The translations under genes and the position numbers were made by a program. A stretch of DNA of 64,000 nucleotides from Gloeopeniophorella convolvens (lineage: Eukaryota > Basidiomycota > Agaricomycetes > Russulales), in contig WTXD01000021.1 in NCBI GenBank assembly GCA_022496205.1, positions 411,956 to 475,955 on the forward strand, in the 5' to 3' direction. Below are positions 47,282 through 58,914 of this stretch, piece by piece. Positions within the stretch are counted from its first letter, which is position 1. Every line of letters starts with the position of its first letter. Below the pieces are notes generated by a model, which saw only the letters and a program-made list of their open reading frames with translations, made no database searches and had not been told where the DNA came from.

Positions 47282-50200
47282 TTAGCGGCGGCTCCTGTTG
47301 TACAGGCATCAGACAGTGGGGACAATACACTGAGCAAGTGACTTACCGCCGCGGTGGCCACGCGTCCAAGATCGGCACCAGCTTCTCTGCCTTGAAAGGC
47401 ACCTCCGAAGGTGCGCTTCCTCGGACCTGGGCGTGCAACTCCACGAACCCGAAGCCGTGCTCCATGCGGAGGAGTTTCCCCGTCTTCCCGATGAAAGTGT
47501 CGCTGACCACAAGGACGTCACTCTTGGGGGCCAGATCCCACGGTACAAGGTAGCGCGGGTTGATCGAGACCTCTTCAGTGCTCCTGTCGCGCGTGATACT
47601 CACCACAACCTCGTTGGCTGCAGGCTCCGTCTTGCGCTGCGAGGGTGGAACCATCCACGCACCATCCGACTCCTGCGCCTTGAGAGGGCTATTATGTGGC
47701 AGGCCTCGGAGATAGAAAGGGACCCTTTTGCTTTCAAGGACCGCTTGTACCTCCTCGGCGAAGAGCCAGTGTCTTGGCGCCCCTGAATTTGGTGTTAGCG
47801 GGATCACGGGGCGAGTGCGACTCTACGCACCTTCGAGCTCAGGTGTGATCGCCCTGGTGAGCGTAGATGGCCCCTCTTCAGGGGGCGGGGTCCGCGTCCG
47901 GGATGGCGATGTGTCGCCGCGACGCCGCTGAGCCCTGTTCCTTGGGTCAGGCAGAGCCATGCATACTATCGGGCACTTACATCGGCTTCCACTCATCTGA
48001 TCTTACCGTAACCCTTGAGTTTGTACCAACGTGGAACGTGTTGTGCGCGTCCAATTCGATGATGGCGCCGTCGGATGTGACCTCCTTGACAATCCCAAAA
48101 TACCCTTTCCACTGGCCCCGGGTCACCAAGGCTTCTTTCCCGACGTCTTGGGAACGGGGGTCTGCGGGCCTTTTGCGCGTGCCTTGGTGCTCCGAGACCG
48201 TGAGCACTCGCGGATCTAATTCCACCTGGGCGATAGTTCCGTTCAGTGCCTGCGTGACCCGAACATTCGAGACGTACCTCTGCCAGCTTCCTTATAAGGC
48301 GCCTCTGTCCAGGGGGCACGTCACTCTGGCCTGGCTCCTCTTGAATGTCCTGTGATGGTATTGGTTAACCCGCTGGTGTACAATGACAACTCAACTTACC
48401 TCGATCTCCTCCACCTCGTTGGCTACAACCACGAGGCCCGATGGTAACACACTCTGCACGCGCCCACGTGACTTGGGCAAGGCCGGATTGCGGGGATTGC
48501 CCCACTCGACCCAAAGCCCGGGAGTGGGCGTGAACATGTGCGTTGGGGGCGCATGCGCGCACACATAGTCTTGCAGGACCTCGACCTCAACTGGCATGAG
48601 ATGGGTCCGCTGTATGAGGGAAGCACTTACCGTTCGCGTGGAACCCTGCTCCACGTACACCAAGGTCCCATGGGCTTCATCAACGCTCGCGGCGGTGCCG
48701 TACGAATCACCCCATCGCTGCTTGACAATGTTCCCGGGTTCGTACCTGGGGTATACCTCTGCCAGTGGCACATTGACCTCTTGGCCACCCATCTCCAGGG
48801 GCCACTCCACTCGGACCGAGGCGATCCCGTCCTGAAGGCCGAGGAGGCGCCCTCGCGCGCTCTGAAATGAGCCAGCGACAATGCGCACTTTGTGATTGCA
48901 TTCGATGCCGTGCCGGACCCATTCCGCGAGCACGTTAGAGAACTCAGGATGAGTGCGCACGCGCTCAGCTTGTACGAAAGCCGCGATATCTTGAGGTGGG
49001 CGCGCTGCGACTTCCACCGAGGCGGCGGGGAGCCTCTTCATGACCAAGCCGTCTTCAAACTCTTGGCCGCGGAACCTGTACTTGCTACCTCCCGAGGCTG
49101 TGATGCTACTGGCGCCGTGGAGAGACGTGAGCTTGAGTTGGGAGCGTACCTTGGGGGGCGGCCATTGCTTGGGTGGGCCACGCGTTGAGGGCTCGCGTAT
49201 GCAGGGGACCAAGGCAACCAGAAAGTCCTTGACGGGGGTGTCATTGGCCCGTAGGACATAGCCAATGTCGTCATGGTAGATGCCCTGTCTCGCCCCTACC
49301 CACAGCCCTGCCTTCGGTTGTAATGTCCTGCTGATGGGTGGGGAGAGGAGGGGAGCCCGCTCTTGGGGAGGCACGAGGAAACCGTGGCAATCCAGCACCG
49401 GCACAAGGTGCTGGACGGCTTCCTGGGCGGAGGCACGAGGACCCTCGACGTAGATGTACTCCGGGATACCACCGCGTGTGAACGCGGCACTGTAGCCCGG
49501 GTCGAGATGACGTGCGAGGCGCTCTTCCACACGGGTCAGGAGCTGGTCCACGAGCTCCTCCTCGAAGCCGCGCTAGTAAAGTGTCAGCGGCGTTATTGCC
49601 TATGAGTCAACACTACATGCCTTCACGTGGAACGCGTGGATCTCGGGATCCCCTTCCACAGGCAGGAGCTGGTGCTGCAGCACCTCCACCCCGGGTCCGC
49701 TCATGCCGGCGTGGCGCCGGTAATGCGCCACGAGCTCATCAGCAACGGCGCTCAGAGCGCGAGCCTCGTGGGCAATGCTGTCCGGGTCGTGCGCAGGACT
49801 GCTGCCGCGCCCCACGGATTCCCCAGCCTCGTCGTCCAAGAAATCCTCTTGGGTCAAGTGAGTCGTGATCCAAGATAAGAGGGCCGACTCACCGAATTCA
49901 TCATACTCCTCCTCCTCCTCCTTGTTGAGACGGACAGGACTCAGGACAGGAAGGACGTCTCTGATTAGATTAGATAAGGGACTCGGTGATCTGCGAGCTA
50001 TCTGATCTACAATGTATATGACATCATTATGTTCTAGCCCCTAAGGCTGTACCTACTTTCGTTCCTGTTCTAGATTCTTCCGGGCTCTTCCATGACCCAC
50101 ATGCAGTTCCGGGTTGACCCACCTGCAGTTCCGGTCGACCCACTTTAGTTCCGCTTTCACATGGGTCTCTGGTTATCACATGTTGCTGTTGTTTATCATA

Positions 50201-50675
50201 TGCAAACCACACTCCTTTTGTGTATATAAAGGACACTGTTTTCGCCCTTGTAGCCTCAGTCTGTTGACTTCACTGACTGAGGCAAGTACTTTACTTCCGG
50301 AACTTCCGGACTTGCGCTTACCTAGTTACTTTAGCTTTGCTCTTGCTTGCCTAGGTATTGCGCCAATGACATTAAGTCTGTTGACTTCACTGACTGAGCT
50401 TTGCTCTTGCTTGCCTAGTTGGCACCCTGTTTCTGCTGCGCTTCAACACTCCTCCTCCTCGCCGTGGTCAACTTCGGCCTCAAGGTCCAAAAATTGGGTC
50501 ACCTGGATAAGGGTGGGAGGTCAGGTACCGCCGGTCAGGGATCTGTGACCACTCACGTCCGTAGGGGGGTGGGGCATAGTGTATGGGGTTTAATGGTATC
50601 TTTTCCTGGCGGAAAGGTCAGTTTAATATACCCTGGTGGCCACTCACCAATGCGCTCGCGGCGTGTTCGCAACGT
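47282..50675 (-). pseudogene. SPT5/KOW-domain-like protein gene broken by a solo LTR
   Basis: Minus-strand exons read like an extra copy of transcription elongation factor SPT5. An acidic N-terminus (FLDLEAEVDHGEEEE, YDEFG) is followed by an NGN-like part (EGDPEIHAFHVK, GIPEYIYVEGPRASAQEAVQ), KOW-type segments (GLWVGARQGIYHDDIGYVLR, HKVRIVAGSFQSARGRLLGL, EALVTRGQWKGYFGIVKEVT, PGLWVEWGNPRNPALPKSRG, DTFIGKTGKLLRMEHGFGFV) and a basic end PPRRSRR with stop at 47282. A 526-bp solo LTR (49923-50448) cuts the Glu-rich N-terminal exon. No ATG is found at the expected 5' end; ACG at 50675-50673 sits where a start might have been. This is not the housekeeping SPT5; such copies recur in mushroom genomes. 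Confidence 0.65.
49923..50448 (+). repeat. Solo LTR, copia family A (copy 3)
   Basis: 526 bp, same ends and sequence family as the LTRs at 37670 and 43632. Target duplication CTCCT (49918-49922 and 50449-50453) inside a CTC/GAG-rich coding tract. No internal domain. Confidence 0.95.
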
Positions 50676-51307
50676 GTGCCCCTCGGAAGGGCAGAGGCAA
50701 TGTTTTGCGCTCCACTGTGCCTAATTGTGGGGGCGCAAGGTGCCTCGCGGTGATGTGGTCCTGTGCCGGCGAGGTTGACGTTAGATTAGCCCCAACAACC
50801 CAAAGCGTGTAGCTGCGACTGACCGGGGCCCAAGGGGTACGTGGCGGGTTGGGCGCACACTGGGCGCCGAACTGCCCGACACCCGACACCCGACGTCTGA
50901 CGTCCGATGTTCGACGTTCGACGTCCGGGGCCGCAGACCCAACCCGAGCCCGAGCCCGACCGAGCCCAAGACCGAACCTGTGCCCGTGCGCGTGCGCGTG
51001 CCCGAACCCGAGCCCGACCCCGAGATGGCGCCCGACGCCTGACACTCAAGCGAGCCCGCGCACTGACGCCCGACGCCTGACACCTGCCCGACGCCGCAGC
51101 TTTAGCCGCCCTACAACGCCGCCTTATTTGTGTTGCATAGCCCTTGTGCTTCGTTATATTCAGTTTCTAAGTAAACGTAGACTAGGCTAATATGACTCTA
51201 ATGTGATGTACTGCGGGGTCTAGAGCGAGGGTACAGTGTGATGGGGTAGGTGGGAGGGTGACGAGGAGAAGCAAGAAGGGGACCGGAAGCTAGACCGAGC
51301 GCAATGA
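50676..51307. repeat. Low-complexity GC-rich stretch, no gene
   Basis: Between about 50876 and 51085 words such as CCCGACAC, GACGTC(T/C)GA, CGAGCCCGA and GTGCGCGTGC repeat irregularly. Open frames here are artefacts of the composition. The remainder is unassigned. Confidence 0.6.
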
Positions 51308-51448
51308 ATAATATGGTTATACCACTTTATGGTAGTCTCAGTGGAGCACCGCGCGGTCGGTCCGGACTTCGGACTGTGGACGTACCGCATTTGGCAATCT
51401 CATGATCCGCTCTGCCGAGACTACCATAAAGCAACCCAACCATATTAT
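51308..51448. repeat. Fold-back/MITE-like inverted repeat
   Basis: The left arm (AATATGGTT with TTTATGGTAGTCTC, 51310-51339) is the inverted match of the right arm (GAGACTACCATAAA with AACCATATT, 51417-51446). About 77 bp of GC-rich spacer lies between. The total of about 140 bp would fold into a long hairpin. No coding capacity. Confidence 0.7.
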
Positions 51449-51646
51449 CTGGCCCGCGGAAGATCAACTTCTTCTTTTCGTCCATCCCACCACCCCTCCT
51501 GCCCCTTACTCTACGCCCCCTAGACTTATTACTACACTGTAGAGGACATTATTAGAGTAGTATTAGGTCGTATCGTTGAGCCAGTACAGTACATCAATAA
51601 TGCGTGAATGTGTGTGAAAGAATAACCGCAATCTGTAGGTTACTCC
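51449..51646. promoter_or_regulatory. Upstream region of Myb/SANT gene
   Basis: 198 bp before the ATG at 51647. CT-rich blocks (TTCTTCTTTTCG, CCCACCACCCCTCC) at its left side, AT-rich nearer the gene. No certain TATA box. Confidence 0.35.
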
Positions 51647-53017
51647 ATGAACGCCGACACGACGCCGTCCTCGTCGTACCCCGTGTCCCCGACGGTTGCG
51701 GAGCAGCTAGCCATGCGCTGGGACTCCGTAGAGCAATTTGTCAAGGAAGGTGAGCGGTGTATGCGCCGGTGAAGGGCACGCGATGATCATATGCGCAATA
51801 GGGATACCCGTACGGGCAGGGCCATTCACGAAAGAGGAGGATGACCTCCTCAGGGACACGCTCAAGCATTTCGAGGAGGTACGTACGCCTGTATGTCTGT
51901 CAACCCGGTAACTATCGCCTCTAGGAACACAACTTGACCAAGGAGGATGTCGACCGTCACATCTTTGGTGAGGTACAGGACCGGACGATCTGGGCTTTCT
52001 TAGGTGCGTGACTAACTACATGACATCCAAGACTGCCGCTGACCTCGGCTCAAAGCGCAAGAGTGCCCGGGGCGCAGGGTGTGCGCCGTGTACCACCACG
52101 TTCAGCGGATGTTGCACCCCGATGGAGGCAAAGGTCTGTGGTCGACAGCAGAGGACGCAGTGTTGAACACGTACGCCCAGTATCCCCCTCAACTGTTTCC
52201 TTATTGGCTGACGCGCTCCAGACTGGCCGACATGCACTCCCACGACTGGGGGAAGATCGGCAAGAGGCTCCAGCGCGCGCCCACGGACTGCCGAGACCGG
52301 TGGCACATGTGCGCGGAGAATCGCAGGGAGGGCCAGGCCAAAGGTGAGCCCCCGCGTGTCCCACAGGCGCGAGGGATTCGGTGACAATGTTCTAGGTCGT
52401 TGGAGTGCCGAGGAGGAGGCCCGGCTTATCGAGATAATGCAAGATCTCTGCCCTTCGGCTTTGGGCTCGGGTGCACAGAGATTGGGCAGCTTTTGGAACC
52501 AAGTATCCACTCGCATGGGCCAAACTCGCGGCCCCAGGCAGTGTCGCAATAAATGGTGAGCTTCTGAGTTATTTTGGGGCATATCTAACGCGAACGCGTG
52601 GAGGCACGATTCCCTGGAGCCCCGCACGTGCAATGATGGCTGGGTGGCCCGTTGGAAGAAGGAGGATTCTGTAATTCTCGTACACAAGTGAGTACATCTC
52701 ACTACGCACGCTCTATCTGACTTGAAACCACAGGATCGCGGCCCTGGGATTGGACAGCAAGGAGGCCATTCCATGGGCCTCACTCTCCGACGAGTCCTGG
52801 GCCTGGAATGCCCACAAGTTGCACCAAAAGTGGGCCCTCCTCAAGGGGAGCATGGAGTCCGAAGGTGCTTCATACCGAGGTGTGCTTCTGTCTCTCTTCT
52901 CTATACGCATTGTGTCACTACAGCGCGCATCTCTCATCAGATCTGATTGAAACATTGAGGGGTCGTTATCCGGCCCCAGCGGAACTCACGCCTGGAGATG
53001 ACGTGCCGCAGGCATAA
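51647..53017 (+). CDS. Myb/SANT DNA-binding protein (Reb1/TTF1-like)
   Basis: Start at 51647 (MNADTTPSSSYPVSP). Exons splice through GTGAGC, GTACGT, GTGCGT and GTGAGC donors. Successive Myb/SANT units are visible: GPFTKEEDDLLRDTLKHFEE with CPGRRVCAVYHHVQRM; GLWSTAEDAVLNTYAQYP with HDWGKIGKRLQRAPTDCRDR then WHM; GRWSAEEEARLIEIMQDL with FWNQVSTRMGQTRGPRQCRN then KW; and a last unit KKEDSVILVHKIAALGLDSK with DESWAWNAHKLHQKW. This multi-Myb layout is that of Reb1/TTF1 terminator proteins. Whether this copy is the rDNA factor or a transposon-associated paralogue is unclear; its place between an SPT5-like pseudogene and a Plavaka element favours the latter. No lesion seen. Confidence 0.78.
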
Positions 53018-54166
53018 ACAGCGGCTTTGTTTTTATTGTATATTGTAGACTACTAGTGCCCTATAATAATTATCGCTGTTTGTCTTTGCCCCGCGTGCCC
53101 AAGAAACACTACCCGGAGGCAGCAACATCTCTGCGGCTGTGGCGACATTGGTGAGTCCGTGGTCATGTTATGGGATTGTAAGACTCACACGTGCAATAGA
53201 GTGTCCTGAGGGCGGCGCCACGGCGGCAGCTTGCGCGAGAGCTTGCGCTCCCCGTGGTCAGGCTCGGGAGAAGTGCTGCGGGGCGCTTTCTGCCCCCCTC
53301 GGAATCCTCGGCGGCGTCCGCGCTGTTGGTGCGGGGCGCGCTCGTAGAGCCGGAGGGCTCACCCTCACCCGGGGTCGAGATACGTTCCTCCCATTCTTAC
53401 AGAATAGTCTAACCGCTAACATCCGTTTCTTCGTCGTCTGCCGCAGTCGGAGCGGGAGGAGGAGGAGGAGACGCGGCCTCGGCCGGCGCCTCGGGGGTAG
53501 GGGAGGCAGCGGCAGAGGATGGCACCGCCGAATCAGAAGGTCGAGGCATGCCCCATCGTACACACTACAAGCCTTTAAGGTGAGTGAGGATCAGTGCTCT
53601 GTTCCATATCGAACTCACTATAGTTTCGCCTTCCGCAGGGAACGCGAGAAGGAGCGTGAGAAAGCCGATGTTCTCAAACTCGGCCATCAGGTCTTGAGGG
53701 TTCGTAGAGGTCGACATCGTGCGCAGGGAAAGGAATCCCCAGGACGTCTTATAACCAGCCCAGTCCTGAGCATCACAGACCGCTCGAGACCTCGCAGATG
53801 CGCAATTACGCAGATTCTAGTGCATGAGACGCAGATGCGTTCAGTATTCGGCTCCCCCTGCAGGGAGGCCAGGGAGGATCAATCAACTCGCGCTGAACTC
53901 AACGTGCTCACAGCTCATGCAGAAGCCAAATCCACGATAGGTTCCCAAACCTGTGCACCTTCGCCCGTAAGTCATCAAATGTCACCTTATTATCTTATCT
54001 GATGCTGCGCGATAGTGATAGATCTCACTTTTGCCCTGGACTTCTACTTGGCGAAGTCGAGCGCGGATCCGTTCACAAGTACTTCATGCCGGTATCACTG
54101 AACGCGGATGCATAAGTCAAGAAGGTGGTGTTACCCTAACATCTTGCCTACGGACGTACGCTGACC
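53018..54166. other. Region with weak coding signs, no gene model
   Basis: A plus-strand stretch 53440-53575 is GA-rich (GGAGGAGGAGGAGGAG) and could encode an acidic or Gly/Ala-rich segment; apparent splice sites flank several blocks (GTGAGT at 53152, CCGCAG near 53636). I cannot assemble a protein with any recognisable motif. Possibly a decayed gene or the 5' leader region of the Plavaka transposase. Confidence 0.35.
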
Positions 54167-57100
54167 ATGCCGCCCCGAGTTACCTCAAAGTCATGTCCCT
54201 GGTGTGGGAAAAGGTTCGACAGCGCGCACGGCTTGAAGACGCACCATGGACTGTGCAAGGCTTCACTGGCCGGACTCGACATCCCAGAGCTACACAAGAG
54301 GCCTCGAGAGGTGAAGAGTACGGCCACCGCGGGCGCTGGTCCTTCCAAAAGGCGCGCCCCTAAGGGGGGAGTCTTGGCGCGCCTACGCGGTACGACTCAT
54401 CGAGAGAGAGATTTGCAGCCTGCTCCAGTCCCAAAGGTGAGCAGATCATCCATTGCACAAACGCGCGCACTGACGGACTTAGCTCCCCCAGGACTTGGCT
54501 CCCGATCATCCACACGACGCAGAGGCGCCTACAGTCACCGCCGCCTCTCAGGTCTATCACCCAGATGTTCAAGAGTCTGACGTCCAAAGTCACGACGCAC
54601 TGGTGGAGCACCCTCCTTCACCACCCTCCCTCAATCTCCCAGAGGCCGAACCCGTGGTGCCGGAATATCCTGTGCACACCACACGCTCCGGCCGCACTCT
54701 GCGCGTCCCCAAGCGGTATCAAGACTTCATGCCTACCATGCCCCTTCCCTTGGCACACCTTCCCGCAGCTGTCAGCAGCCCAGCAGCGTCGCCCTCCCCT
54801 CCTCCGCCCACCGAGGTTGCCGAATCGTCGGATGGCAGCGCACCGCCGTCAACTACCTATACCACAGAACCCAACCAGTTCGGGTTGTTTTGCAAGTACC
54901 CCCGCGCCCCGTTCAACGACCCCGACCAACGCCTTGAGCTGGGGGATCTTTGCGACCCAGGTCCCCTTCGCGCGCAAGTCCCTGCGAAGAACAACCTTCC
55001 CCAGGCCAAGGACAAGCCGTACTATTACCCTTTCAGCAGTCCCACGGCCGCTGTACGAATGGTGTCGCACTACGACACGACTGTCCTCAAATCGGCTCGA
55101 GACTTGGTGGCAGACAGCCATGCCCTGGGTGCTCTAGGCAAGGAACTGAGCTATCAAGATCTACTTGACTTGAACGTCGAGCGAGAAAACGCGCTCCTGG
55201 ACAAGTACCTCAAGAGTGCCCCCGAAGCAGGCGAGTTCTGTTGAAGCGCAGCAGAAACAGGGTGCCAACTAGGCAAGCAAGAGCAAAGCTCAGTCAGTGA
55301 AGTCAACAGACTAAATATCATTGGCGCAATACCTAGGCAAGCAAGAGCAAAGCTAAAGTAACTAGGTAAGCGCAAGTCCGGAAGTTCCGGAAGTAAAGTA
55401 CTTGCCTCAGTCAGTGAAGTCAACAGACTGAGGCTACAAGGGCGAAAACAGCGTCCTTTATATACACAAAAAGAGTGTGGTTTGCATGTGATAAACAACA
55501 GCAACATGTGATAACCAGAGACCCATGTGAAAGCGGAACTAAAGTGGGTCGACCGGAACTGCAGGTGGGTCAACCTGGAACTGCATGTGGGTCATGGAAG
55601 AGCCCGGAAGAATCTAGAACAGGAACGAAAGTAGGTACAGCCTTAGGGGCTAGAACATAATGATGTCATATACATTGTAGATCAGATAGCTCACAGATCA
55701 CCGAGTCCCTTATCTAATCTAATCAGAGACGTCCTTCCTGTCCTGAGTCCTGTCCGTCTCAACAAGTTCCTGGCCAAGGATGGGTGGCGCGAGGCGTCAG
55801 TCTTCATCCCATTGCCTGCGGATGGAGTGAGACAAGGGGAGTCGGATGCACCCAAGTTCGAGGTCCCGGGTGTATGGGTGCGTGATATCGTCGATATCGT
55901 GAGCAACGTTTACCAAAGCGAGCGCGGCCGTACTCTCCACACGACGCCGTTCGAGGAGTACTGGGACCCAGGCGGCGGCGCCCCCATTGAGCGCGTCTAC
56001 AGTGAAGTCTACTCCTCGGCGTCCATGCTTGAGGCTCAGCGCGAAGTTGAGGCCCTCAACATCCCTGGCCCGAAGGGCGCGCTCCCTTGAGGAGTCATAC
56101 CCCTCATCCTCTACTCGGATGCCACTAACCTCACTAATTTTGAGTCCAAAGAGCTATGGCCCATGTATATGTTCTTGGGAAGCGAGTCAAAGTACACGCG
56201 TGCCATGCCATCAACGTTTAGCTGCCACCACGTTGCCTATATGCCCTCGATGCGCCTGCTCTTCTCTTGACAGCGATAACCGACTTACGATGATCTTCGC
56301 GTAGCTCTCTGACACCATTCAAGATGCTTACAGGGAGCAATTCGACAAGAACGCCACCGACGACACGCTCACGCACCTCAAGTGTGAGCTGATCCACCAA
56401 ATCCTGCACCTCATTCAAAACGGGAAGTTCGTCGACGTGTACAAGGAAGGGCTTGTCCTGGACTGCGGCGACGGCACGGAAATGCTTATGTTTCTGCGCC
56501 TCCTCATCTATGTGGCAGACTACCCGGAAAAGTAAGGCTCGCTACTAATACCTGGCTCATTGATGACCGCTACCGCATTGCACAGAGCGTTGCTGGCAAC
56601 AATCAAGCGAAATGGAATGTTCATGTGCCCACGGTGCCTCGTCCCCAAGTCGCGGGCGATTATGATGGGCACCAAGAAGGACCAGAGGGAGCGTCAGTGC
56701 CAGAAGTGCGTGGACGACACTACACGCCGAAGGCAAGTCAAGAAGGCGCGTAAGCTCGTATTCGATGGAGGGCGGCTCGTCAAGTCCAAGGCAGTGCAAA
56801 AGGAATTGCCAGGGTCTAAGGTCCCCACCCTAGTAAGCACCTGGGCTCGCTCATAAGATGTCAGAATGGGTGACGCAGGTGGCCACGCAGAATGCGTTCT
56901 CAGAGAAGCTGCAAGAGTTCGGCTTTGACTTTCACAAAGTCATATTGCCCGACTTCCTGCATGAGGTCGAGCTTGGCGTTGGGCCGTGCATCATAGAACA
57001 CCTCTTGCGCATCCTCGTTGCTGCGGGCGGCAACGGGGTGCAGGAGTTCAACGAACGGTTCCGCATGATTGGGACTTTTGGACGCGACACGATACGGCGC

Positions 57101-58914
57101 TTCACAGGGAATGTCTCGTCGTTGCGGAAGCTAGCGGCGCGAGACTATGAAGACATCATCCAGGTGAGACGTATACAAGCTTGAGTCTCCAGGGGAAGTT
57201 CTGAAACAGAGTCTTGACAGTGTGCCCCAATGGTTTTCGATGGCCTCCTAGGCGAGGACGTCGAAAACCAGAAGATCGTGGATGATCTTCTGTTTGATCT
57301 TGCCACCGTTCACTCGTATTCAAAGATGAGGATGCACACTGATACGACCTCCAAGAATCTCCGTGTTGCTCTCAAGGAATTCAGTCGCAACGTCCGAGTA
57401 TTCCAGGCAAAGACGTGTGCTAAATACATCACTAACGAGATGCCTCACGATCAAGTAGCACGTGGGCGCAAGAAGGCGGCGGTCAATGATCCATCCCGCG
57501 ACGCAACGGCCCCTGTAAAAGAGTTGAACCTGGCAACCTACAAGATGCATGCGCTAGGTGACTATGTAGAGACGATACAGTGGATAGGCGGGCTCGAGCA
57601 CTCGAGCACCCAAAACGTGAGTGTTGATTAGTCTCATAGGGCGGCGCGACGACCATGATCTCCAGGGAGAGCTTCAGCACCGCATCTCGAAGCGGCGCTT
57701 CCAGCGCACCAACAAAAACCAATTCGTCAAGCAGATTGCTCAGCACGAGGCGCGCGAGCGCGTCACTCGGCGCGTCGCGACACGTATCAAGAGTCACCTC
57801 CAAGAGAGGGATGGACTCCCGACAGAGCCGAGCGGGATCGCTGACGGGCTACCCTTCATGGACCCAGCAGCACACTATCACATGTCCAAATCGACGTGCA
57901 AGCACTTCCACCTGCCGACATGGCTTGGCAAGCATCAAGGTGACCCGGCTCTAGAGGTGAGTAATGTACCGTTTCGACGACTCGCGTTAACAACAGTCTA
58001 GGGATTCAATGGCCTCCTCAAGGACCACTTGCTGCAACGCCTCCTCGATGCAGATTTTGATGGCGACGAACATGAGCGCAGTGAAGAGGAGCGCGGCAAT
58101 ATCTTCATCGTGAACGACCGGATTTTCAAGCACAAAGTCCTCCGCATCAACTACACTTCGTACGACGTCCGACGGCAACAGGACTCTATCAACCCCCGCA
58201 CGCACGCCGACATCATGGTGCTCTCGCCTGAAGATATCACTAACCGGACAAACCCTAAACACCCGTACTGGTACGCACGAGTGTTGGGCATCTTTCATGC
58301 TGTAGTGCAGCACCGACAGGCAGACGGCACTGTATCGCCGCCGCGGGCGATCGATTTCCTATGGGTGCGCTGGTTCGGAATCAACAATGACTGTCCGGGG
58401 GGGTGGTCGCGAAAGCGACTTCACCGCCTCTCCTTCATCCCCGGGGACGAACCGGGAGCCTTCGGGTTCCTGGATCCTGAGCAAGTGATCCGTGCAGTTC
58501 ACCTTATCCCTGTGTTCGCACTGGGACGCACCTCGGAACGCCTAAGGGAGTTGCTTGTGCGCAGGCCGGAGGACAAGGGCGAGGACTGGGAATGCTACGG
58601 CCTAAACATGTATGTGCCATGCACTGAGACGTGAATTGGTATCTAATTACTATGTACAGGTTTGCCGATCGGGATGCGATGATGCGCCAGCACGGAGGTG
58701 GCGTTGGTCACCGATCTACGCGCTTCCTCAACCGGATCCTCCTTCGAGACCTGCATGTGCCGCGCCTGGGTGGACCAGCAGAGGTTCATGGAGATGCCAC
58801 CGACGATGAAGGCCCAGGGGACGATGAAGAGATCGCTGAGCACATATGGACCAAGACCTGCTATATCACTTGTGGAACGGCCCGACCGCAGAATCTCCAT
58901 ATGACTCATGGATA
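54167..58914 (+). pseudogene. Plavaka-type transposase, disrupted
   Basis: DNA transposase of the Plavaka group (CACTA-like, Agaricomycetes). Start MPPRVTSKS with an N-terminal zinc finger, CPWCGKRFDSAHGLKTHHGLC-like (spaced C2HC). Hallmarks in order: RGRTLHTTPFEEYWDPGGGA, RVYSEVYSSASMLEAQREVE, LILYSDATNLTNFESKELWP, YMFLGSESKYTRAMPSTFSC, FMCPRCLVPKSRAIMMGT, ILPDFLHEVELGVGPCIIEH, TYKMHALGDYVETIQWIGGL, EHSSTQN, HYHMSKSTCKHFHLPTWLGK, WVRWFGINNDCPGGWSRKRL, and the end FADRDAMMRQHGGGVGH. Lesions: solo LTR at 55239-55764; TGA at 56088-56090 between KGALP and GVIPL; and a lost splice donor near 56251, where CCCTCG is followed by AT instead of GT. Otherwise exons are well preserved. Confidence 0.85.
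55239..55764 (-). repeat. Solo LTR, copia family A (copy 4, inverted)
   Basis: 526 bp in reverse orientation, with target duplication AGTTC (55234-55238 and 55765-55769). It splits the Plavaka coding exon between SAPEAGEF and LAKDGWREA; removing it restores the frame, which shows the exon was intact at insertion. Confidence 0.95.

Noticed and set aside
47282..50675. Calling the KOW protein the housekeeping SPT5
   Set aside because: The domain series is shorter and divergent, the gene is broken by an LTR, and it sits in a repeat block, so it is better seen as an SPT5-like multicopy gene.
50644..51190. Long Gly/Arg- or Pro-rich frames on both strands
   Set aside because: Produced by GC-rich low-complexity repeats with no stop codons; not a gene.
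53139..54002. 287-codon plus-strand frame
   Set aside because: No recognisable motif, unusual Arg/Cys-rich composition, and internal splice-like sites suggest it is not read straight through.
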